From: Auanema rhodensis
Taxonomy: Eukaryota; Nematoda; Chromadorea; Rhabditida; Rhabditidae
NCBI GenBank assembly: GCA_964057225.1
Contig: OZ059900.1
Location: 23,265,638-23,329,637 of the forward strand
Length of the DNA: 64,000 bases
Reading direction: 5' to 3'
The position numbers were made by a program, and so were the translations under genes. This document shows, piece by piece, positions 51,701-64,000 of the stretch. Under the pieces are notes generated by a model. That model was given only the letters and a program-made list of their open reading frames with translations. It was not told where the DNA came from and ran no database searches. Within the stretch, counting starts at the first letter, position 1. Each line of letters opens with the position of its first letter.

Positions 51701-53439
51701 ATTTTAGTATGTAACACGCTGAAATTCGTTGCATTTGACGACTCATATGAACAAAAATCGATTTAATCAATATTAGCCATAAGAGGCGTGCCCTCAGAAT
51801 ATGCTAATTTCCTTAATTTTCTAACCCCTGTTTTTTTGTCGTGAAAGTCGAACTAGACGTTGTACGAACAATTTTGAGCTAGGTTTCATTGACATTGCAT
51901 GAGTTTGAACACATGAAATCGTAAGTCAAAACCTTGTTTACAGCGAAATTTCCAAAAACTGGTTTTCCAGCATAATAAAATATTTCTCGTGGGAAATACT
52001 GTGTTTTTGTATTTTTCTAGTGTTCAGCATGTAAAATGCTTCATTTTAGTATGTAACACGCTGAAATTCGTTGCATTTGACGACTCATATGAACAAAAAT
52101 CGATTTAATCAATATTAGCCATAAGGGGCGTGCCCTCAGAATATGCTAATTTCCTTAATTTTCTAACCCCTGTTTTTTTGTCGTGAAAGTGGAACTAGAC
52201 GTTGTACGAACAATTTTGAGCTAGGTTTCATTGACATTGCATGAGTTTGAACACATGAAATCGTAAGTCAAAACCTTGTTTACAGCGAAATTTCCAAAAA
52301 CTGGTTTTCCAGCATAATAAAATATTTCTCATGGGAAATACTGTGTTTTTGTATTTTTCTAGTGTTCAGCATGTAAAATGCTTCATTTTAGTATGTAACA
52401 CGCTGAAATTCGTTGCATTTGACGACTCATATGAACAAAAATCGATTTAATCAATATTAGCCATAAGGGGCGTGCCCTCAGAATATGCTAATTTCCTTAA
52501 TTTTCTAACCCCTGTTTTTTTGTCGTGAAAGTGGAACTAGACGTTGTACGAACAATTTTGAGCTAGGTTTCATTGACATTGCATGAGTTTGAACACATGA
52601 AATCGTAAGTCAAGACCTTGTTTACAGCGAAATTTCCAAAAACTGGTTTTCCAGCATAATAAAATATTTCTCATGGGAAATACTGTGTTTTTGTATTTTT
52701 CTAGTGTTCAGCATGTAAAATGCTTCATTTTAGTATGTAACACGCTGAAATTCGTTGCATTTGACGACTCATATGAACAAAAATCGATTTAATCAATATT
52801 AGCCATAAGGGGCGTGCCCTCAGAATATGCTAATTTCCTTAATTTTCTAACCCCTGTTTTTTTGTCGTGAAAGTGGAACTAGACGTTGTACGAACAATTT
52901 TGAGCTAGGTTTCATTGACATTGCATGAGTTTGAACACATGAAATCGTAAGTCAAAACCTTGTTTACAGCGAAATTTCCAAAAACTGGTTTTCCAGCATA
53001 ATAAAATATTTCTCATGGGAAATACTGTGTTTTTGTATTTTTCTAGTGTTCAGCATGTAAAATGCTTCATTTTAGTATGTAACACGCTGAAATTCGTTGC
53101 ATTTGACGACTCATATGAACAAAAATCGATTTAATCAATATTAGCCATAAGGGGCGTGCCCTCAGAATATGCTAATTTCCTTAATTTTCTAACCCCTGTT
53201 TTTTTGTCGTGAAAGTGGAACTAGACGTTGTACGAACAATTTTGAGCTAGGTTTCATTGACATTGCATGAGTTTGAACACATGAAATCGTAAGTCAAAAC
53301 CTTGTTTACAGCGAAATTTCCAAAAACTGGTTTTCCAGCATAATAAAATATTTCTCATGGGAAATACTGTGTTTTTGTATTTTTCTAGTGTTCAGCATGT
53401 AAAATGCTTCATTTTAGTATGTAACACGCTGAAATTCGT

Positions 53440-55108
53440 TACATTTGACGACTCATATGAACAAAAATCGATTTAATCAATATTAGCCATAAGGGGCGTG
53501 CCCTCAGAATATGCTAATTTCCTTAATTTTCTAACCCCTGTTTTTTTGTTGTGAAAGTGGAACTAGACGTTGTACGAACAATTTTGAACTAGGTTTCATT
53601 GACATTGCATGAGTTTGAACACATGAAATCGTAAGTCAAAACCTTGTTTACAGCGAAATTTCCAAAAACTGGTTTTCCAGCATAATAAAATATTTCTCGT
53701 GGGAAATACTGTGTTTTTGTATTTTTCTAGTGTTCAGCATGTAAAATGGTTCATTTTAGTATGTAACACGCTGAAATTCGTTGCATTTGACGACTCATAT
53801 GAACAAAAATCGATTTAATCAATATTAGCCATAAGAGGCGTGCCCTCAGAATATGCTTATTTCCTTAATTTTCTAACCCCTGTTTTTTTGTCGTGAAAGT
53901 CGAACTAGACGTTGTACGAACAATTTTGAGCTAGGTTTCATTGACATTGCATGAGTTTGAACACATGAAATCGTAAGTCAAAACCTTGTTTACAGCGAAA
54001 TTTCCAAAAACTGGTTTTCCAGCATAATAAAATATTTCTCATGGGAAATACTGTGTTTTTATATTTTTCTAGTGTTCAGCATGTAAAATGCTTCATTTTA
54101 GTATGTAACACGCTGAAATTCGTTGCATTTGACGACTCATATGAACAAAAATCGATTTAATCAATATTAGCCATAAGGGGCGTGCCCTCAGAATATGCTA
54201 ATTTCCTTAATTTTCTAACCCCTGTTTTTTTGTCGTGAAAGTGGAACTAGACGTTGTACGAACAATTTTGAGCTAGGTTTCATTGACATTGCATGAGTTT
54301 GAACACATGAAATCGTAAGTCAAAACCTTGTTTACAGCGAAATTTCCAAAAACTGGTTTTCCAGCATAATAAAATATTTCTCATGGGAAATACTGTGTTT
54401 TTGTATTTTTCTAGTGTTCAGCATGTAAAATGGTTCATTTTAGTATGTAACACGCTGAAATTCGTTGCATTTGACGACTCATATGAACAAAAATCGATTT
54501 AATCAATATTAGCCATAAGGGGCGTGCCCTCAGAATATGCTAATTTCCTTAATTTTCTAACCCCTGTTTTTTTGTTGTGAAAGTGGAACTAGACGTTGTA
54601 CGAACAATTTTGAACTAGGTTTCATTGACATTGCATGAGTTTGAACACATGAAATCGTAAGTCAAAACCTTGTTTACAGCGAAATTTCCAAAAACTGGTT
54701 TTCCAGCATAATAAAATATTTCTCGTGGGAAATACTGTGTTTTTGTATTTTTCTAGTGTTCAGCATGTAAAATGGTTCATTTTAGTATGTAACACGCTGA
54801 AATTCGTTGCATTTGACGACTCATATGAACAAAAATCGATTTAATCAATATTAGCCATAAGAGGCGTGCCCTCAGAATATGCTTATTTCCTTAATTTTCT
54901 AACCCCTGTTTTTTTGTCGTGAAAGTCGAACTAGACGTTGTACGAACAATTTTGAGCTAGGTTTCATTGACATTGCATGAGTTTGAACACATGAAATCGT
55001 AAGTCAAAACCTTGTTTACAGCGAAATTTCCAAAAACTGGTTTTCCAGCATAATAAAATATTTCTCGTGGGAAATACTGTGTTTTTGTATTTTTCTAGTG
55101 TTCAGCAT
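53440..55108 (+). repeat. 26-unit (8892-bp) duplication, first copy, with inner 3-unit repeat
   Basis: A run of rare marks in fixed order: TTACATTTGACG (53441), TTGTTGTG (about 53549), TTGAACTAGG (about 53585), CTCGTGGG, AATGGTTC, AAGAGGCG, GCTTATTTCC, GTCGAAC and TTTTATATTTTT (54061). It contains a 3-unit period of 1026 bp (GCTTATTTCC at 53858 and 54884). The whole run returns 8892 bp later. Confidence 0.87.
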
Positions 55109-55299
55109 GTAAAATGCTTCATTTTAGTTTGTAACACGCTGAAATTCGTTGCATTTGACGACTCATATGAACAAAAATCGATTTAATCAATATTAGCCAT
55201 AAGGGGCGTGCCCTCAGAATATGCTAATTTCCTTAATTTTCTAACCCCTGTTTTTTTGTCGTGAAAGTGGAACTAGACGTTGTACGAACAATTTTGAGC

Positions 55300-58050
55300 T
55301 AGGTTTCATTGACATTGCATGAGTTTGAACACATGAAATCGTAAGTCAAAACCTTGTTTACAGCGAAATTTCCAAAAACTGGTTTTCCAGCATAATAAAA
55401 TATTTCTCATGGGAAATACTGTGTTTTTGTATTTTTCTAGTGTTGAGCATGTAAAATGCTTCATTTTAGTATGTAACACGCTGAAATTCGTTGCATTTGA
55501 CGACTCATATGAACAAAAATCGATTTAATCAATATTAGCCATAAGGGGCGTGCCCTCAGAATATGCTAATTTCCTTAATTTTCTAACCCCTGTTTTTTTG
55601 TCGTGAAAGTGGAACTAGACGTTGTACGAACAATTTTGAGCTAGGTTTCATTGACATTGCATGAGTTTGAACACATGAAATCGTAAGTCAAAACCTTGTT
55701 TACAGCGAAATTTCCAAAAACTGGTTTTCCAGCATAATAAAATATTTCTCATGGGAAATACTGTGTTTTTATATTTTTCTAGTGTTCAGCATGTAAAATG
55801 CTTCATTTTAGTATGTAACACGCTGAAATTCGTTGCATTTGACGACTCATATGAACAAAAATCGATTTAATCAATATTAGCCATAAGGGGCGTGCCCTCA
55901 GAATATGCTAATTTCCTTAATTTTCTAACCCCTGTTTTTTTGTCGTGAAAGTGGAACTAGACGTTGTACGAACAATTTTGAGCTAGGTTTCATTGACATT
56001 GCATGAGTTTGAACACATGAAATCGTAAGTCAAAACCTTGTTTACAGCGAAATTTCCAAAAACTGGTTTTCCAGCATAATAAAATATTTCTCATGGGAAA
56101 TACTGTGTTTTTGTATTTTTCTAGTGTTCAGCATGTAAAATGCTTCATTTTAGTATGTAACACGCTGAAATTCGTTGCATTTGACGACTCATATGAACAA
56201 AAATCGATTTAATCAATATTAGCCATAAGGGGCGTGCCCTCAGAATATGCTAATTTCCTTAATTTTCTAACCCCTGTTTTTTTGTCGTGAAAGTGGAACT
56301 AGACGTTGTACGAATAATTTTGAGCTAGGTTTCATTGACATTGCATGAGTTTGAACACATGAAATCGTAAGTCAAAACCTTGTTTACAGCGAAATTTCCA
56401 AAAACTGGTTTTCCAGCATAATAAAATATTTCTCATGGGAAATACTGTGTTTTTGTATTTTTCTAGTGTTCAGCATGTAAAATGCTTCATTTTAGTATGT
56501 AACACGCTGAAATTCGTTGCATTTGACGACTCATATGAACAAAAATCGATTTAATCAATATTAGCCATAAGGGGCGTGCCCTCAGAATATGCTAATTTCC
56601 TTAATTTTCTAACCCCTGTTTTTTTGTCGTGAAAGTGGAACTAGACGTTGTACGAACAATTTTGAGCTAGGTTTCATTGACATTGCATGAGTTTGAACAC
56701 ATGAAATCGTAAGTCAAAACCTTGTTTACAGCGAAATTTCCAAAAACTGGTTTTCCAGCATAATAAAATATTTCTCATGGGAAATACTGTGTTTTTGTAT
56801 TTTTCTAGTGTTCAGCATGTAAAATGCTTCATTTTAGTATGTAACACGCTGAAATTCGTTGCATTTGACGACTCATATGAACAAAAATCGATTTAATCAA
56901 TATTAGCCATAAGGGGCGTGCCCTCAGAATATGCTAATTTCCTTAATTTTCTAACCCCTGTTTTTTTGTCGTGAAAGTGGAACTAGACGTTGTACGAACA
57001 ATTTTGAGCTAGGTTTCATTGACATTGCATGAGTTTGAACACATGAAATCGTAAGTCAAAACCTTGTTTACAGCGAAATTTCCAAAAACTGGTTTTCCAG
57101 CATAATAAAATATTTCTCATGGGAAATACTGTGTTTTTATATTTTTCTAGTGTTCAGCATGTAAAATGCTTCATTTTAGTATGTAACACGCTGAAATTCG
57201 TTGCATTTGACGACTCATATGAACAAAAATCGATTTAATCAATATTAGCCATAAGGGGCGTGCCCTCAGAATATGCTAATTTCCTTAATTTTCTAACCCC
57301 TGTTTTTTTGTCGTGAAAGTGGAACTAGACGTTGTACGAACAATTTTGAGCTAGGTTTCATTGACATTGCATGAGTTTGAACACATGAAATCGTAAGTCA
57401 AAACCTTGTTTACAGCGAAATTTCCAAAAACTGGTTTTCCAGCATAATAAAATATTTCTCATGGGAAATACTGTGTTTTTGTATTTTTCTAGTGTTCAGC
57501 ATGTAAAATGCTTCATTTTAGTATGTAACACGCTGAAATTCGTTGCATTTGACGACTCATATGAACAAAAATCGATTTAATCAATATTAGCCATAAGGGG
57601 CGTGCCCTCAGAATATGCTAATTTCCTTAATTTTCTAACCCCTGTTTTTTTGTCGTGAAAGTGGAACTAGACGTTGTACGAATAATTTTGAGCTAGGTTT
57701 CATTGACATTGCATGAGTTTGAACACATGAAATCGTAAGTCAAAACCTTGTTTACAGCGAAATTTCCAAAAACTGGTTTTCCAGCATAATAAAATATTTC
57801 TCATGGGAAATACTGTGTTTTTGTATTTTTCTAGTGTTCAGCATGTAAAATGCTTCATTTTAGTATGTAACACGCTGAAATTCGTTGCATTTGACGACTC
57901 ATATGAACAAAAATCGATTTAATCAATATTAGCCATAAGGGGCGTGCCCTCAGAATATGCTAATTTCCTTAATTTTCTAACCCCTGTTTTTTTGTCGTGA
58001 AAGTGGAACTAGACGTTGTACGAACAATTTTGAGCTAGGTTTCATTGACA
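55300..58050 (+). repeat. 4-unit (1368-bp) higher-order repeat in block C
   Basis: TTTTATATTTTT (about 55771 and 57139) and ACGAATAATTTTG (56315, 57683) recur 1368 bp apart; almost everything between them is consensus monomer. A further TTTTATATTTTT at about 58849 is five units on. Confidence 0.75.
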
Positions 58051-61000
58051 TTGCATGAGTTTGAACACATGAAATCGTAAGTCAAAACCTTGTTTACAGC
58101 GAAATTTCCAAAAACTGGTTTTCCAGCATAATAAAATATTTCTCATGGGAAATACTGTGTTTTTGTATTTTTCTAGTGTTCAGCATGTAAAATGCTTCAT
58201 TTTAGTATGTAACACGCTGAAATTCGTTGCATTTGACGACTCATATGAACAAAAATCGATTTAATCAATATTAGCCATAAGGGGCGTGCCCTCAGAATAT
58301 GCTAATTTCCTTAATTTTCTAACCCCTGTTTTTTTGTCGTGAAAGTGGAACTAGACGTTGTACGAACAATTTTGAGCTAGGTTTCATTGACATTGCATGA
58401 GTTTGAACACATGAAATCGTAAGTCAAAACCTTGTTTACAGCGAAATTTCCAAAAACTGGTTTTCCAGCATAATAAAATATTTCTCATGGGAAATACTGT
58501 GTTTTTGTATTTTTCTAGTGTTCAGCATGTAAAATGCTTCATTTAAGTATGTAACACGCTGAAATTCGTTGCATTTGACGACTCATATGAACAAAAATCG
58601 ATTTAATCAATATTAGCCATAAGGGGCGTGCCCTCAGAATATGCTAATTTCCTTAATTTTCTAACCCCTGTTTTTTTGTCGTGAAAGTGGAACTAGACGT
58701 TGTACGAACAATTTTGAGCTAGGTTTCATTGACATTGCATGAGTTTGAACACATGAAATCGTAAGTCAAAACCTTGTTTACAGCGAAATTTCCAAAAACT
58801 GGTTTTCCAGCATAATAAAATATTTCTCATGGGAAATACTGTGTTTTTATATTTTTCTAGTGTTCAGCATGTAAAATGCTTCATTTTAGTATGTAACACG
58901 CTGAAATTCGTTGCATTTGACGACTCATATGAACAAAAATCGATTTAATCAATATTAGCCATAAGGGGCGTGCCCTCAGAATATGCTAATTTCCTTAATT
59001 TTCTAACCCCTGTTTTTTTGTCGTGAAAGTGGAACTAGACGTTGTACGAACAATTTTGAACTAGGTTTCATTGACATTGCATGAGTTTGAACACATGAAA
59101 TCGTAAGTCAAAACCTTGTTTACAGCGAAATTTCCAAAAACTGGTTTTCCAGCATAATAAAATATTTCTAATGGGAAATACTGTGTTTTTGTATTTTTCT
59201 AGTGTTCAGCATGTAAAATGCTTCATTTTAGTATGTAACACGCTGAAATTCGTTGCATTTGACGACTCATATGAACAAAAATCGATTTAATCAATATTAG
59301 CCATAAGGGGCGTGCCCTCAGAATATGCTAATTTCCTTAATTTTCTAACCCCTGTTTTTTTGTCGTGAAAGTGGAACTAGACGTTGTACGAACAATTTTG
59401 AGCTAGGTTTCATTGACATTGCATGAGTTTGAACACATGAAATCGTAAGTCAAAACCTTGTTTACAGCGAAATTTCCAAAAACTGGTTTTCCAGCATAAT
59501 AAAATATTTCTCATGGGAAATACTGTGTTTTTGTATTTTTCTAGTGTTCAGCATGTAAAATGCTTCATTTTAGTATGTAACACGCTGAAATTCGTTGCAT
59601 TTGACGACTCATATGAACAAAAATCGATTTAATCAATATTAGCCATAAGGGGCGTGCCCTCAGAATATGCTAATTTCCTTAATTTTCTAACCCCTGTTTT
59701 TTTGTCGTGAAAGTGGAACTAGACGTTGTACGAACAATTTTGAGCTAGGTTTCATTGACATTGCATGAGTTTGAACACATGAAATCGTAAGTCAAAACCT
59801 TGTTTACAGCGAAATTTCCAAAAACTGGTTTTCCAGCATAATAAAATATTTCTCATGGGAAATACTGTGTTTTTGTATTTTTCTAGTGTTCAGCATGTAA
59901 AATGCTTCATTTTAGTATGTAACACGCTGAAATTCGTTGCATTTGACGACTCATATGAACAAAAATCGATTTAATCAATATTAGCCATAAGGGGCGTGCC
60001 CTCAGAATATGCTAATTTCCTTAATTTTCTAACCCCTGTTTTTTTGTCGTGAAAGTGGAACTAGACGTTGTACGAACAATTTTGAGCTAGGTTTCATTGA
60101 CATTGCATGAGTTTGAACACATGAAATCGTAAGTCAAAACCTTGTTTACAGCGAAATTTCCAAAAACTGGTTTTCCAGCATAATAAAATATTTCTCGTGG
60201 GAAATACTGTGTTTTTGTATTTTTCTAGTGTTCAGCATGTAAAATGCTTCATTTTAGTATGTAACACGCTGAAATTCGTTGCATTTGACGACTCATATGA
60301 ACAAAAATCGATTTAATCAATATTAGCCATAAGAGGCGTGCCCTCAGAATATGCTAATTTCCTTAATTTTCTAACCCCTGTTTTTTTGTCGTGAAAGTGG
60401 AACTAGACGTTGTACGAACAATTTTGAGCTAGGTTTCATTGACATTGCATGAGTTTGAACACATGAAATCGTAAGTCAAAACCTTGTTTACAGCGAAATT
60501 TCCAAAAACTGGTTTTCCAGCATAATAAAATATTTCTCGTGGGAAATACTGTGTTTTTGTATTTTTCTAGTGTTCAGCATGTAAAATGCTTCATTTTAGT
60601 ATGTAACACGCTGAAATTCGTTGCATTTGACGACTCATATGAACAAAAATCGATTTAATCAATATTAGCCATAAGGGGCGTGCCCTCAGAATATGCTAAT
60701 TTCCTTAATTTTCTAACCCCTGTTTTTTTGTCGTGAAAGTGGAACTAGACGTTGTACGAACAATTTTGAGCTAGGTTTCATTGACATTGCATGAGTTTGA
60801 ACACATGAAATCGTAAGTCAAAACCTTGTTTACAGCGAAATTTCCAAAAACTGGTTTTCCAGCATAATAAAATATTTCTCATGGGAAATACTGTGTTTTT
60901 GTATTTTTCTAGTGTTCAGCATGTAAAATGCTTCATTTTAGTATGTAACACGCTGAAATTCGTTGCATTTGACGACTCATATGAACAAAAATCGATTTAA

Positions 61001-62331
61001 TCAATATTAGCCATAAGGGGCGTGCCCTCAGAATATGCTAATTTCCTTAATTTTCTAACCCCTGTTTTTTTGTCGTGAAAGTGGAACTAGACGTTGTACG
61101 AACAGTTTTGAGCTAGGTTTCATTGACATTGCATGAGTTTGAACACATGAAATCGTAAGTCAAAACCTTGTTTACAGCGAAATTTCCAAAAACTGGTTTT
61201 CCAGCATAATAAAATATTTCTCATGGGAAATACTGTGTTTTTGTATTTTTCTAGTGTTCAGCATGTAAAATGCTTCATTTTAGTATGTAACACGCTGAAA
61301 TTCGTTGCATTTGACGACTCATATGAACAAAAATCGATTTAATCAATATTAGCCATAAGGGGCGTGCCCTCAGAATATGCTAATTTCCTTAATTTTCTAA
61401 CCCCTGTTTTTTTGTCGTGAAAGTGGAACTAGACGTTGTACGAACAATTTTGAGCTAGGTTTCATTGACATTGCATGAGTTTGAACACATGAAATCGTAA
61501 GTCAAAACCTTGTTTACAGCGAAATTTCCAAAAACTGGTTTTCCAGCATAATAAAATATTTCTCATGGGAAATACTGTGTTTTTGTAATTTTCTAGTGTT
61601 CAGCATGTAAAATGCTTCATTTTAGTATGTAACACGCTGAAATTCGTTGCATTTGACGACTCATATGAACAAAAATCGATTTAATCAATATTAGCCATAA
61701 GGGGCGTGCCCTCAGAATATGCTAATTTCCTTAATTTTCTAACCCCTGTTTTTTTGTCGTGAAAGTGGAACTAGACGTTGTACGAACAATTTTGAGCTAG
61801 GTTTCATTGACATTGCATGAGTTTGAACACATGAAATCGTAAGTCAAAACCTTGTTTACAGCGAAATTTCCAAAAACTGGTTTTCCAGCATAATAAAATA
61901 TTTCTCGTGGGAAATACTGTGTTTTTGTATTTTTCTAGTGTTCAGCATGTAAAATGCTTCATTTTAGTATGTAACACGCTGAAATTCGTTGCATTTGACG
62001 ACTCATATGAACAAAAATCGATTTAATCAATATTAGCCATAAGGGGCGTGCCCTCAGAATATGCTAATTTCCTTAATTTTCTAACCCCTGTTTTTTTGTC
62101 GTGAAAGTGGAACTAGACGTTGTACGAACAATTTTGAGCTAGGTTTCATTGACATTGCATGAGTTTGAACACATGAAATCGTAAGTCAAAACCTTGTTTA
62201 CAGCGAAATTTCCAAAAACTGGTTTTCCAGCATAATAAAATATTTCTCATGGGAAATACTGTGTTTTTGTATTTTTCTAGTGTTCAGCATGTAAAATGCT
62301 TCATTTTAGTATGTAACACGCTGAAATTCGT

Positions 62332-64000
62332 TACATTTGACGACTCATATGAACAAAAATCGATTTAATCAATATTAGCCATAAGGGGCGTGCCCTCAGA
62401 ATATGCTAATTTCCTTAATTTTCTAACCCCTGTTTTTTTGTTGTGAAAGTGGAACTAGACGTTGTACGAACAATTTTGAACTAGGTTTCATTGACATTGC
62501 ATGAGTTTGAACACATGAAATCGTAAGTCAAAACCTTGTTTACAGCGAAATTTCCAAAAACTGGTTTTCCAGCATAATAAAATATTTCTCGTGGGAAATA
62601 CTGTGTTTTTGTATTTTTCTAGTGTTCAGCATGTAAAATGGTTCATTTTAGTATGTAACACGCTGAAATTCGTTGCATTTGACGACTCATATGAACAAAA
62701 ATCGATTTAATCAATATTAGCCATAAGAGGCGTGCCCTCAGAATATGCTTATTTCCTTAATTTTCTAACCCCTGTTTTTTTGTCGTGAAAGTCGAACTAG
62801 ACGTTGTACGAACAATTTTGAGCTAGGTTTCATTGACATTGCATGAGTTTGAACACATGAAATCGTAAGTCAAAACCTTGTTTACAGCGAAATTTCCAAA
62901 AACTGGTTTTCCAGCATAATAAAATATTTCTCATGGGAAATACTGTGTTTTTATATTTTTCTAGTGTTCAGCATGTAAAATGCTTCATTTTAGTATGTAA
63001 CACGCTGAAATTCGTTGCATTTGACGACTCATATGAACAAAAATCGATTTAATCAATATTAGCCATAAGGGGCGTGCCCTCAGAATATGCTAATTTCCTT
63101 AATTTTCTAACCCCTGTTTTTTTGTCGTGAAAGTGGAACTAGACGTTGTACGAACAATTTTGAGCTAGGTTTCATTGACATTGCATGAGTTTGAACACAT
63201 GAAATCGTAAGTCAAAACCTTGTTTACAGCGAAATTTCCAAAAACTGGTTTTCCAGCATAATAAAATATTTCTCATGGGAAATACTGTGTTTTTGTATTT
63301 TTCTAGTGTTCAGCATGTAAAATGGTTCATTTTAGTATGTAACACGCTGAAATTCGTTGCATTTGACGACTCATATGAACAAAAATCGATTTAATCAATA
63401 TTAGCCATAAGGGGCGTGCCCTCAGAATATGCTAATTTCCTTAATTTTCTAACCCCTGTTTTTTTGTTGTGAAAGTGGAACTAGACGTTGTACGAACAAT
63501 TTTGAACTAGGTTTCATTGACATTGCATGAGTTTGAACACATGAAATCGTAAGTCAAAACCTTGTTTACAGCGAAATTTCCAAAAACTGGTTTTCCAGCA
63601 TAATAAAATATTTCTCGTGGGAAATACTGTGTTTTTGTATTTTTCTAGTGTTCAGCATGTAAAATGGTTCATTTTAGTATGTAACACGCTGAAATTCGTT
63701 GCATTTGACGACTCATATGAACAAAAATCGATTTAATCAATATTAGCCATAAGAGGCGTGCCCTCAGAATATGCTTATTTCCTTAATTTTCTAACCCCTG
63801 TTTTTTTGTCGTGAAAGTCGAACTAGACGTTGTACGAACAATTTTGAGCTAGGTTTCATTGACATTGCATGAGTTTGAACACATGAAATCGTAAGTCAAA
63901 ACCTTGTTTACAGCGAAATTTCCAAAAACTGGTTTTCCAGCATAATAAAATATTTCTCGTGGGAAATACTGTGTTTTTGTATTTTTCTAGTGTTCAGCAT
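62332..64000 (+). repeat. 26-unit (8892-bp) duplication, second copy (cut by window end)
   Basis: TTACATTTGACG (62333), TTTTATATTTTT (62953) and the CTCGTGGG, AATGGTTC, AAGAGGCG, GCTTATTTCC, GTCGAAC series repeat the 53.44-55.11 kb run at exactly 8892 bp. Sequence to the left differs (GTAATTTTC at about 61586 only here; CAAGACC at about 52613 only there), so the copy boundary is between about 61.9 and 62.33 kb. Confidence 0.87.

Larger units (their letters stand above)
47785..64000 (+). repeat. Satellite block C, forward tandem array
   Basis: About 47 copies of the 342-bp monomer in forward orientation, starting at monomer phase 282 and running off the right edge. Many units are identical, especially 55.2-61.5 kb, so this block looks the most recently homogenised. 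Private markers such as CTCGTGGG, AAGAGGCG, GTCGAAC, TTGTTGTG, TTGAACTAGG, AATGGTTC and GCTTATTTCC recur in fixed order and define 3-, 4- and 26-unit higher-order repeats. No length-changing variants were noticed here, unlike in A and B. Confidence 0.97.

Noticed and set aside
1-64000. CRISPR array or bacterial repeat region
   Set aside because: The full 342-bp unit is conserved, with no short repeat alternating with variable spacers, and no cas-like gene is present.

Overview
The whole 64-kb window is one satellite-DNA field. It is about 187 head-to-tail copies of a 342-bp monomer (341 bp in some subtypes), and the array runs off both ends. I see no protein gene, RNA gene, transposon or unique sequence. 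The monomer is about 66% A+T by hand count. It shows no CpG depletion (10 CpG per unit against about 9.8 expected), and its length is close to two nucleosome repeats (2 x 171). This points to centromeric or pericentromeric heterochromatin of a eukaryote with little CpG methylation, with an invertebrate such as an insect more likely than a vertebrate or plant. That is inference; I do not recognise the family by name.

Layout. The forward orientation is defined as the one read at base 1. Block A (1 to about 7388) is forward, about 21.6 copies. Block B (7394-47784) is reverse, about 118 copies. Block C (47785-64000) is forward, about 47 copies. The two strand switches are abrupt, fall at different monomer phases, and do not restore a continuous phase if block B is simply flipped back.

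The most notable structure is at the strand switches. Private single-base variants are mirrored across both. At the right switch, 46984-47784 and 47901-48701 form a palindrome with a 116-bp spacer and at least five mirrored private variants (paired coordinates sum to 95685). At the left switch, the start of block B (7394-7952) is an inverted copy of 375-1275, with about 6.1 kb of block A between the arms. Both switches therefore look like inverted duplications (fold-back or template-switch events) rather than a clean inversion.

Within the blocks, rare variants recur at fixed multiples of the monomer and show local higher-order repeats. Spacings are about 2735 and 2051 bp in A. In B they are 2732, 2049, 4781, 3137, 1365, 3073, 5121 and 2752 bp. 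In C they are 1026, 1368 and 8892 bp. Several carry distinctive marks: a 63-bp partial duplication present four times, a 16-bp duplication present twice, and one 48-bp deletion. These patterns record repeated unequal exchange and segmental amplification.

About twenty 61-65-codon open frames occur in block B. They are one repeated stretch of satellite in which a two-base variant removes a stop codon, and I do not consider them genes.
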